Assembly (NCBI GenBank): GCA_902496375.1
Contig: CABVAS010000092.1
Coordinates: 1 to 6,405 of the forward strand
Length of the DNA: 6,405 bases
Reading direction: 5' to 3'
From: an uncultured Collinsella sp.
Lineage (GTDB): Bacteria > Actinomycetota > Coriobacteriia > Coriobacteriales > Coriobacteriaceae
In this document: positions 1 to 5,391 of the stretch, in pieces
Position numbering within the stretch: the stretch's first letter is position 1
How the letters are laid out: every line of letters begins with the position of its first letter
The notes under the pieces: generated by a model
Database searches by the model: none
What the model saw: the letters and a program-made list of their open reading frames with translations, nothing else
Told to the model about the DNA's origin: nothing
Program-made: the position numbers and the translations under genes

Positions 1-1266
1 CTCGTGCTCCGGCGCCTCGGCAATTACCATACCCTCGGTGTCAAAGCCCGAGCGGCCGGCGCGACCGGCAATCTGGTGGAACTCGCGGGCGCGCAGACGA
101 CGCATCTTGTAACCGTCGAACTTGGTGAGCGCGGTGAGCACCACGGTGTGGATGGGCACGTTGATGCCGACGCCGAGCGTGTCGGTGCCGCAGATGACGG
201 GCAGCAGGCCCTGCTGCGCCAGGCGCTCAACCAGTAGGCGATAGCGCGGCAGCATACCGGCGTGGTGCACGCCGACGCCGCAGCCGAGCAGGCGCTTGAG
301 AATCTTGCCGAAGGCGGTGGAGAAACTCGTGCCTTTGGCAGCTTCCTTAATGGCCTCGCGCTGCTCCTTGCTAGCGATGCCAAAGTTGGCAAGCGACTGT
401 GCCGTGGCAAGCGCGGCGTCCTGACTAAAGTGCACGATGTAGAGTGGGGCCTCTCCGCGGCGCATGGCGAGCTCGACGGTGCCCTCGAGGGAGGTCGTCA
501 CATAGTCGTAGCTCAGCGGAACAGGGCGCGGGGCGTCGACAACCAGGTCGCAAGCAGCGCCGGTGTGCTCCTCGAGCGAGGCGGCGATGGCGGTGACATC
601 GCCGAGCGTGGCACTCATGAGCATAAACTGCGTGTGGGGCAGGGTGAGCAGCGGCACCTGCCATGCCCAGCCGCGGTCGGGGTCGGCAAAGTAGTGGAAC
701 TCATCCATGGCTACGCAGCCCACATCGGCGTCCTCGCCCTCGCGTAGCGCATCGTTGGCAAGGATTTCGGCCGTGCAGCAGATGACGGGTGCCTTGGTAT
801 TGATATGCGTATCGCCGGTGATCATGCCGACGTTATCGCGGCCGAGTACTTGTACCAGGTCGAAGAACTTTTCGCTGACCAGGGCCTTGATGGGGGCCGT
901 GTAATAGCAGCGCTTGCCCTGCGCCATGCCCATAAAGAGCATGCCCAGCGCGACGAGCGATTTACCCGATCCGGTCGGTGTGCCCAAAATGACGTGATCG
1001 CCGGCGGCCAGGTCCATGAGGGCCTCTTCTTGGTGATCCCACAGCTCAATGCCACGGTCGCTCGTCCATTCAAAGAAGCGTTCGAAGGCCTGATCGGGCG
1101 TGAGCCATGGTTCGGGCTCACTGCCATCCTCGGGCTCCCACCAGGTGGGGGAGAGCGCGCCGAGCGAGCCGAACTCGGCTTCGGTTCCCGTGCCGCCCGA
1201 GAATGAACTGGCGGCGCCGGCGCCGGAGACGGTGCCGGCGGCGGTATCTGTCGTGGTCTGTGCCAT
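1..1266 (-). CDS. Ski2-like DExH-box helicase, DUF3516 type (C-terminus beyond window)
   Basis: An ATP-dependent superfamily 2 nucleic-acid helicase, probably acting on RNA in the cytoplasm. Starting from ATG at 1266, 422 codons are open to the window edge. A low-complexity Gly/Ala/Ser/Thr/Glu tail (about 1-50) precedes a Q-motif-like W76-D-H-Q79. Visible motifs are I GTPTGSGKS (K102), Ia TAPIKALVSEKFF, II DEFH (188-191), III SAT (218-220), HHAGM (334-338), V GTDTLGVGINVP (from G360) and VI QIAGRAGRSG (398-407, arginine fingers R402 and R405). Both RecA domains are therefore essentially complete and look active. From memory, this motif set and wording match the actinobacterial helicases that carry a DUF3516 C-terminal domain, related to Ski2/Mtr4. 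The C-terminal part lies outside, so that assignment is inferred. Upstream of the ATG there is only a weak purine stretch (GAGAGAAAG) as ribosome site. The gene follows the TrmB-like gene after a 309-base gap and probably has its own promoter. Confidence 0.93.
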   Translation of the reverse strand, partial: MAQTTTDTAAGTVSGAGAASSFSGGTGTEAEFGSLGALSPTWWEPEDGSEPEPWLTPDQAFERFFEWTSDRGIELWDHQEEALMDLAAGDHVILGTPTGSGKSLVALGMLFMGMAQGKRCYYTAPIKALVSEKFFDLVQVLGRDNVGMITGDTHINTKAPVICCTAEILANDALREGEDADVGCVAMDEFHYFADPDRGWAWQVPLLTLPHTQFMLMSATLGDVTAIAASLEEHTGAACDLVVDAPRPVPLSYDYVTTSLEGTVELAMRRGEAPLYIVHFSQDAALATAQSLANFGIASKEQREAIKEAAKGTSFSTAFGKILKRLLGCGVGVHHAGMLPRYRLLVERLAQQGLLPVICGTDTLGVGINVPIHTVVLTALTKFDGYKMRRLRAREFHQIAGRAGRSGFDTEGMVIAEAPEHE

Positions 1267-1299
1267 GTGGTTGCTTTCTCTCGCGATTGTCCGCCAACT

Positions 1300-1305
1300 A
1301 TTATG
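1300..1305 (-). promoter_or_regulatory. possible -10 box of the helicase gene
   Basis: On the minus strand CATAAT lies 33 bases upstream of the helicase ATG, which would give a leader of roughly 27 bases. No good -35 hexamer is seen: CTGGCA (4 of 6 matches to TTGACA) sits 19 bases upstream. This is a weak call based on position and the A/T island in an otherwise GC-rich stretch. Confidence 0.25.
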
Positions 1306-1387
1306 GCGTAGCGGCGGCGCGGGGTGCCAGCGCGCGAGAAAATGCAGGAAATGGGCGTTCTGCCCAGCCGTTTGGTGCAGTTGTCGG

Positions 1388-1510
1388 CTAAGTGAGTAGA
1401 CTTTTTGCGATGTCGCGAGCACATGGCTTTTGCGCAAGGGCTCTATCTGCGGTTTTAGTTTTCGTTATGCGGGTTGTGCTTGGCTATTGCAAAAAAGTCT
1501 ACTCACTTAG
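1388..1510. repeat. long inverted repeat, 36-base arms, in the helicase/TrmB gap
   Basis: The outer 21-22 bases of the two arms (1388-1408 and 1489-1510) are reverse complements apart from one extra T/A in a homopolymer run. The core is CTAAGTGAGTAGAC followed by a T run and GC. The similarity continues less perfectly inward to AGCACA (1418-1423) and TGTGCT (1475-1480), giving two arms of 36 bases around a 51-base centre. Within each arm AAGT-GAGTAG-ACTT is itself a small dyad. No coding sequence is evident. It lies downstream of the TrmB-like gene and upstream of the helicase gene, both transcribed leftward. It could be a MITE or REP-like element, a strong RNA hairpin acting as terminator or processing site, or a paired protein-binding site. 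Confidence 0.8.
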
Positions 1511-1575
1511 GTTTGAGGGTCGTTCGCTGGCGCCTATTTTCACTTGTTTGCCGACGCCGCGACCATCAGAAGCCC

Positions 1576-2415
1576 CTAGGACTCCTGCGGCAGGCGTTTT
1601 TTGCCTTTGCGGGCGCGGTTTTTAAAGTTCTCGACGGCTTCTTCCATGCGCAGAGGTACATAGGTGAGCTCATCGAGGTTATCGGGCAGGTAGCAGGCAA
1701 GGCTTTGCTCCTGCGCTCGGCCTGCTGCGAGTTGCTCTTCAGTAGGCTTCTCGTCGGGTGTGGCGCAAATGCCATAGACGGCGGCACCCATCTCGCGCGT
1801 GCGGCGCTCATATTCGGTCTCGGGATGCTCGGGATGGTCGCGGCGTACGTCGTCACTTACCCAAAGCGTGTCGTAGCCGGCCGCGGCAAACTGTCCCAGG
1901 GCGTAATCGCGCAATGGCTTGCTGTCGGTGCGCAGCGTGACGGTGGCGCCGGCTGAAAAGAGCGGGCGATAGAGCATCAGATGGTCGACATGGACGAGTC
2001 GTTTTTTAGCGTACTTGGCCTTGGGCTGCGGCGTGGGAAAGTTAATGGTGATGGCATCGAGCTCGCCTGCGGCAAACAGCTGTGGCAGCGATGCGGCGCC
2101 TCGGGGCAGGACGAGTGCGTTGGATAGCCCCTGTTCGCAGATTTTCTGCGCGGCATAGGCGATGCAGATGGGCTCCTGGTCCATGCCGATAAAGAGGGTG
2201 TCGGGCTCGCGGTGGGCGCGCTCGACCAGATAGGTTCCCTTGCCACAGCCCAGATCCAGATGAAGGTGTTCGAAGGGCTTGCTGCCTGCGGGCGCACAGG
2301 CCTTGCGCCAATCTCCGACATAGGCCTCGGGGTTCGTCTCAATCGCATCGGCGTAGCGCTCCAGGCGCTCCTCGAGCACAAAGTTCTTAGGCGTGCGAAC
2401 GTGGACGGCTCCCAT
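1576..2415 (-). CDS. trmB: TrmB-family tRNA (guanine-N7)-methyltransferase, altered active-site loop
   Basis: A 279-residue class I SAM methyltransferase of the TrmB family, which normally forms m7G at position 46 of the tRNA variable loop. SAM motif I is LDLGCGKG (53-60), and GMDQE (77-81) ends the second strand. The family landmarks follow in order: INFPTPQPK (124-132), KKRL (137-140), LRTD (161-164) and TEYERR (200-205). The N-terminal PKNFVLEERLERY also resembles Gram-positive TrmB. Two features are unusual. The conserved F/S-D-P-W-P-K loop reads P-T-P-Q-P-K, so the key Asp and Trp are replaced. There is also a tail of about 70 residues after TEYERR ending in a basic stretch (RARKGKKR), where many TrmB proteins stop soon after this motif. 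The start ATG at 2415 has AAGGAG four bases upstream (2420-2425). It could be true TrmB in a divergent lineage or a paralogue with another target or reduced activity. Confidence 0.85.
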   Translation of the reverse strand: MGAVHVRTPKNFVLEERLERYADAIETNPEAYVGDWRKACAPAGSKPFEHLHLDLGCGKGTYLVERAHREPDTLFIGMDQEPICIAYAAQKICEQGLSNALVLPRGAASLPQLFAAGELDAITINFPTPQPKAKYAKKRLVHVDHLMLYRPLFSAGATVTLRTDSKPLRDYALGQFAAAGYDTLWVSDDVRRDHPEHPETEYERRTREMGAAVYGICATPDEKPTEEQLAAGRAQEQSLACYLPDNLDELTYVPLRMEEAVENFKNRARKGKKRLPQES

Positions 2416-2437
2416 GAGGCTCCTTGGTCATAAGTAT

Positions 2438-2464
2438 GGAACGCATAGCTGCGCGTTCCGTCAA
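2438..2464 (-). promoter_or_regulatory. palindrome beside a TTGACG box upstream of the TrmB-like gene
   Basis: A perfect 7-base inverted repeat, GGAACGC (2438-2444) and GCGTTCC (2453-2459), with an 8-base centre lies 22 bases upstream of the TrmB-like ATG. On the minus strand TTGACG (2459-2464, 5 of 6 matches to a -35 box) abuts it, and CATACT follows at a rather long 20-base spacing. The dyad would therefore occupy the promoter spacer like an operator. It could instead act as a leader hairpin in a read-through transcript from the upstream methyltransferase gene. Confidence 0.35.
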
Positions 2465-2471
2465 TGGGTTG

Positions 2472-2496
2472 AAAAAAGGGTAGGCATAGTTTGCCC
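2472..2496 (-). terminator. possible weak terminator after the Trm9-like gene
   Basis: Read on the minus strand, a short GGCA-AACTA-TGCC stem (2483-2495) is followed by TACCC and a run of six T (2472-2477), about 40 bases past the stop codon of the methyltransferase gene. The stem has only four pairs (an alternative GGG/CCC pairing is possible), so termination is likely partial at best. It would separate the methyltransferase and TrmB-like genes. Confidence 0.35.
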
Positions 2497-2534
2497 GAAA
2501 GACGCTGTGCGGCTCGACGGCGAGTCGTCGGTGC

Positions 2535-3407
2535 CTACAGGCGCTTGAGAATCACATAGCGGTTGAGCTCGCCGCTACGACCGTCGGCATGGAAACGCTC
2601 AAGCTCGCGCACGGGGACCTCGCCGCTCTTGTAGAACGTACGGACGCCGCGCACCAGGTCGGTGATCTGCTGATCGTCAAAGTGATGGCAATAGCGGTAG
2701 GCGTGGCGGTCGTTTTGCCAGCCAATGAGGTGGTCGCCGGCTTCAAACTGCGCGGAATCGTAACCCTCAAACGGCGGGGTGAGCTCGGCGCGGGCCTCGG
2801 CGCGAACGGCCTTGCGCGCCATGCGCTCGTCGTTCATAAACTCCCAAAAGCTGATGGCGATGATGCCGCCTGGGCGCGTCTGGCGCACCAGGGCGTCGAG
2901 CACGCGTACGCGGTACTCGCACGACGGCACGTGGTGCATAAAGCCAAAGCAGACTGAGATGTCGGCGAGCGGGGCGTCGAAAAGCACGTCGGGTGTCTCG
3001 GCGGGGTTGAGCTTCATGAGGGCGTCGAGCACGTCGAGTTCCTGGAAGTGCAGGTTGGGAATGCGCAGCGCGTGGCCATGTGCATCGATGGCCAGGTCTT
3101 GGCACGAGTCGACACCATAGAACTCAAACGGGCAGTTGGCATCTGCCGAGGGGTTTGCGCCGTCGACGCCCTTGGCGGCAAGTGCGCCGCCGGCGGCAAA
3201 ATTCTCGAATCGCATATTGCCGCAGGCAAGATCAAAGACGCGGACGGGATGCTCGATCGTGGCGACGTCGAGCTGCCCGAGCGCGATGTCCATGGTGCGC
3301 ACCCAGCCGGGCCACGGGGCCTGGCGCGTATCGGAGAAGGAGGCGGAGTGCTCGCGATAGAACGTGTTGTTGAGCTGGATGAGCGATGAGGCGAAATCGC
3401 GGTTCAC
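2535..3407 (-). CDS. Trm9/ALKBH8-like SAM-dependent methyltransferase
   Basis: A 290-residue cytoplasmic class I SAM methyltransferase. Numbered from GTG at 3407, residues 24-33 (FSDTRQAPWP) match the N-terminal signature of eukaryotic Trm9 and the ALKBH8 methyltransferase domain (HFSxTRxKPWP). The rest follows that family in order: FDLACGN (58-64, SAM motif I), YGVDSCQDL (97-105), DISVCFGFMHH (149-159), YRVRVLDALVRQTRPGG (165-181), ISFWEF (185-190), then the C-terminal YRYCHHFDDQQI (237-248) and NRYVILKRL. Trm9 and ALKBH8 methylate 5-carboxymethyluridine at tRNA position 34 to mcm5U. I infer a tRNA wobble-U role here because Elp3, which makes that precursor, is encoded nearby. GTG 3407 is preferred because GGAGGGAG (3417-3424) lies nine bases upstream. 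The in-frame ATG at 3455 overlaps a likely -10 box and would add 16 residues. It could also be a related methyltransferase with another substrate. Confidence 0.8.
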   Translation of the reverse strand: MNRDFASSLIQLNNTFYREHSASFSDTRQAPWPGWVRTMDIALGQLDVATIEHPVRVFDLACGNMRFENFAAGGALAAKGVDGANPSADANCPFEFYGVDSCQDLAIDAHGHALRIPNLHFQELDVLDALMKLNPAETPDVLFDAPLADISVCFGFMHHVPSCEYRVRVLDALVRQTRPGGIIAISFWEFMNDERMARKAVRAEARAELTPPFEGYDSAQFEAGDHLIGWQNDRHAYRYCHHFDDQQITDLVRGVRTFYKSGEVPVRELERFHADGRSGELNRYVILKRL

Positions 3408-3416
3408 GGCGCGGAA

Positions 3417-3424
3417 CTCCCTCC
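3417..3424 (-). promoter_or_regulatory. ribosome binding site that decides the GTG start at 3407
   Basis: GGAGGGAG on the minus strand lies nine bases upstream of GTG 3407. This is a strong Shine-Dalgarno match at good spacing. The alternative upstream ATG at 3455 has no comparable site. Confidence 0.7.
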
Positions 3425-3439
3425 GTTGGCGGTGCGGAA

Positions 3440-3466
3440 TTAACAGTACGACCATACTACCGTTAA
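3440..3466. promoter_or_regulatory. operator-like palindrome over the Trm9-like promoter
   Basis: The half-sites TTAACAGTA (3440-3448) and TACCGTTAA (3458-3466) are inverted repeats with 8 of 9 positions matching and a 9-base centre. The 27-base dyad covers the -10 box and probable transcription start of the leftward methyltransferase gene, as expected for a repressor site. The binding protein is unknown. The divergently encoded XRE protein at 3675 is an obvious but unproven candidate. Confidence 0.5.
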
Positions 3467-3483
3467 CGCCGCAACGGGGACAA
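3454..3483 (-). promoter_or_regulatory. promoter of the Trm9-like gene
   Basis: On the minus strand TTGTCC (3478-3483, 4 of 6) and TAGTAT (3454-3459, 4 of 6) are separated by 18 bases. Transcription would begin near 3447, giving a leader of about 40 bases that contains the GGAGGGAG ribosome site before GTG 3407. Confidence 0.5.
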
Positions 3484-3542
3484 CCAAGCTACGGGTCATT
3501 GCTTTGTTTGGACACATTTCCGCAGCTCATATGCACCCGCAA

Positions 3543-3571
3543 CCGACGGTTGTCAAAAATCTCACTAGAAT
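3543..3571 (+). promoter_or_regulatory. tentative promoter of the XRE/DUF4097 operon
   Basis: TAGAAT (3566-3571, 5 of 6 matches to a -10 box) lies 17 bases after CCGACG (3543-3548), which is a poor -35. The leader would be roughly 97 bases and would contain the perfect palindrome AAGGCGCCTT (3616-3625), a possible autoregulatory site. No better promoter was found in this intergenic region. Confidence 0.25.
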
Positions 3572-3674
3572 AGGTGGCATGCTTTTGGCGGTGGCGGATA
3601 GATTTTTAACTGTGCAAGGCGCCTTAAGAACAAAAACGGTCCGGCGGCACGGCTGGCATCACATAGGAGGAACC

Positions 3675-4397
3675 ATGAATGTAGAAACTGCGCAGCGGCT
3701 CGCCGACCTTCGCCGAAGCAAAGGCTTTAGCCAAGAAGGGCTGGCACGAAAGCTGGGACTGTCGCGCCAAGCAGTCAGTAAATGGGAGCGCGCGGAGAGC
3801 TCGCCCGATACCGAGAACCTGATCTCGCTCGCCAAGCTCTATGGTGTGAGCTTGGACGAGCTGCTCAATCCGAGCGATGAGATTGAGGACGATATCGAGT
3901 TTGAGAACGAGGACCGTGCCCGTCAGCGCGAGGCCGAGGCGGCAGATCGCGCCCGTACCCATGAGGCGGCGGCACGTGCAACCGAGGCGGCAACACAGGC
4001 GAGTGACGCCGCCGCCAAGGCGGCGCAAGCGGCAAGCTGGAGTGCGCAGGCCGCCAATGCCGCTACGGCGCAGGCGACGAGTGGCAGCGCAGTTGGCTCG
4101 ACTCCGGTGAAGGGCCCGTTCCAGTCGTTCCCGTATTGGGCCGTGTGCTGGCTGCTGTTCTTTTTGCTGATGTTCCTGTTTGGTGCCGGCCCCTTTGCCG
4201 CACTGATCTTCTTTACGATTCCCATCTATCACTGGGTGGCGCGTGCGCTCGATGGCGATTGGGCGCGCGGGGATATTCAGGTTGGTTCGGCGTCGGTGGC
4301 GGTCAAGGCCCAGGGGAAGGATACTTCTGCGGAATCTGATGCTGACGTGGCTACCGCGACTACCGCTGAGCCGATTGCCAAAGAGAGTGATGAATGA
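3675..4397 (+). CDS. XRE-family regulator with alanine-rich helix and membrane hairpin
   Basis: A 240-residue one-component regulator. Residues 5-61 form a Cro/C1-type helix-turn-helix (SQEGLARKLGLSRQAVSKWE around 19-38, then a typical NLISLAKLYGVSLDELL). An acidic linker (68-80) leads to an alanine-rich helix (about 84-136) with a clear seven-residue rhythm, probably a coiled coil for self-association. Two hydrophobic segments follow (about 154-170 and 172-188) with a G-A-G-P turn between them, predicting a membrane hairpin with both ends in the cytoplasm. A polar Ala/Ser/Thr/Glu tail (about 189-240) ends the protein. ATG 3675 is supported by TAGGAGG (3664-3670) four bases upstream, and by the HTH beginning at the usual distance. 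The stop overlaps the start of the DUF4097 gene by 4 bp, so the two are translationally coupled. Its DNA target and ligand are unknown; regulation of its own operon is likely. Confidence 0.9.
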   Translation: MNVETAQRLADLRRSKGFSQEGLARKLGLSRQAVSKWERAESSPDTENLISLAKLYGVSLDELLNPSDEIEDDIEFENEDRARQREAEAADRARTHEAAARATEAATQASDAAAKAAQAASWSAQAANAATAQATSGSAVGSTPVKGPFQSFPYWAVCWLLFFLLMFLFGAGPFAALIFFTIPIYHWVARALDGDWARGDIQVGSASVAVKAQGKDTSAESDADVATATTAEPIAKESDE

Positions 4398-5293
4398 TGA
4401 AGCTTTCGCATGAATCCAAGGTACGCTTGGGCGTTGGCATCGGAGCGTTTGTGCTTATTATCGGGCTTGTATTTGGTGCCTCGCGGCTATTGGCTCATTC
4501 CAATATGGTGCGAACGACCGCTATTCTATCCGGCGATTTGTCTGATTTTGACGATATGTTTGACGACGATGATCTCTTGGATAGCGGTAACTATTCCGCT
4601 CGGCCTCAGCAACTTTCGAGTGCGACCTTTGATGCTGATGAGTTTCGCTACCTCGATTTCGATATCGATGCGGCTACGGTGGACGTCAAGGTTGTTGATG
4701 GCAACAAGGTTCGCGTTATCGAGCGGGGACGCGTTGCCAATGGTATGGATGCCTCCAAGGCCGCGACGCAAAACATCGCATCCGTCGAGGACTCGACGCT
4801 CAAAGTTTCTCAGTTTGGAAGTGATGACGGTAAGGCGATTGACCGCTCGGTTACGGTTGAGCTGCCGCGCCGTGTTGCCGAACATCTGAAGGGAGTCAAC
4901 GCGCACGTGGGCTCGGGTGATCTGCAGATTGCCGGTGTCATCTGTGATGGTTTCGACCTTTTCCTGGGTGCGGGAGATGTAGAGTTTACGGGCAGCGTGA
5001 CTGATGCGCTCAGCGCTGAGGTCGGGTCGGGCGATGTGACGTTCGAGCTCTACCAGGCCCCCGCGAAGTCGATGGACGTGAGCGTGGGCTCGGGCGATGT
5101 GGAGATGACGGTTCCGAACTCGACGGGCTTTAAGGCGAGCCTCACCTTGGGCAGTGGCGACTTCGAGAGCGATTTCCTTCCGCTTGACTACGATGGTGAG
5201 ACCATTTTGAATCTTGAATTCGATAACGGCGATAAGTCTGCTACGTATCGTTTTGAGGTCGGTTCGGGCGACATGTCATTTGATTCAGAGTGA
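4394..5293 (+). CDS. single-pass membrane protein with DUF4097 beta-solenoid domain
   Basis: A 299-residue protein with a short N-terminus, one transmembrane helix (about 12-33) and a large C-terminal domain predicted to lie outside the cell. An acidic stretch (DDMFDDDD, 53-60) precedes the repeat domain. The motif G-S/A-G-D occurs six times (173, 192, 211, 232, 253 and 290), spaced 19-21 residues apart except the last. This is the rung pattern of DUF4097/DUF2807-type putative adhesin or LiaG-like proteins, each rung being a beta strand of a solenoid. The function of the family is not settled. In Firmicutes a DUF4097 protein (LiaG) sits in the envelope-stress lia operon, which is the nearest precedent for its pairing with a regulator here. 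ATG 4394 overlaps the upstream stop (ATGA); a second in-frame ATG follows at 4397. No strong ribosome site precedes it, which fits translational coupling. Confidence 0.85.
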   Translation: MMKLSHESKVRLGVGIGAFVLIIGLVFGASRLLAHSNMVRTTAILSGDLSDFDDMFDDDDLLDSGNYSARPQQLSSATFDADEFRYLDFDIDAATVDVKVVDGNKVRVIERGRVANGMDASKAATQNIASVEDSTLKVSQFGSDDGKAIDRSVTVELPRRVAEHLKGVNAHVGSGDLQIAGVICDGFDLFLGAGDVEFTGSVTDALSAEVGSGDVTFELYQAPAKSMDVSVGSGDVEMTVPNSTGFKASLTLGSGDFESDFLPLDYDGETILNLEFDNGDKSATYRFEVGSGDMSFDSE

Positions 5294-5340
5294 CGGGCGG
5301 TTATCGAAGACTTATACACCATAGCTGCGCTGTTTGATGG

Positions 5341-5380
5341 AGGCGCCGGAGCCGTGACGGGCTCCGGCGCCTTTGCCTTT
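5341..5380 (+). terminator. strong intrinsic terminator of the XRE/DUF4097 operon
   Basis: A perfect 13-base-pair stem (5341-5353 with 5360-5372, AGGCGCCGGAGCC and its complement) with a 6-base loop GTGACG is followed by the T-rich tail TTGCCTTT. It begins 47 bases after the DUF4097 stop codon. Because the stem is a complete inverted repeat it could also fold on the other strand, but no gene ends there. Confidence 0.85.
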
Positions 5381-5385
5381 ACAAT
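5354..5385 (+). promoter_or_regulatory. promoter of elp3, probably giving a leaderless mRNA
   Basis: TACAAT (5380-5385, 5 of 6 matches to TATAAT) ends six bases before the elp3 ATG at 5392, so transcription should begin at or within a base or two of the start codon. The best -35 candidate, GTGACG (4 of 6), falls in the terminator loop at a long 20-base spacing. Only GGGG at 5386-5389, too close to the ATG, resembles a ribosome site. Leaderless mRNAs are common in actinobacteria. Confidence 0.5.
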
Positions 5386-5391
5386 GGGGTC

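Noticed and set aside
822..1424. Long minus-strand open frame overlapping the helicase N-terminus and the inverted repeat
   Set aside because: It is in a different frame from the helicase, whose motifs are unmistakable. Its Pro/Arg/Ser-rich product is typical of a shadow frame in GC-rich DNA.
1474..1956. Plus-strand open frame in the gap and opposite the TrmB-like gene
   Set aside because: Most of it is antisense to the TrmB-like coding sequence. No convincing ribosome site or domain was seen.
3504..3674. Longer version of the XRE protein starting at 3504
   Set aside because: The extra 57 residues resemble no HTH extension, while ATG 3675 has TAGGAGG immediately upstream and starts the HTH at the usual distance.
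2444..5340. Shared 11-mer CATAGCTGCGC at 2444-2454 and 5330-5340
   Set aside because: Repeats of this length are expected by chance in a window of this size, and the surroundings are not similar.
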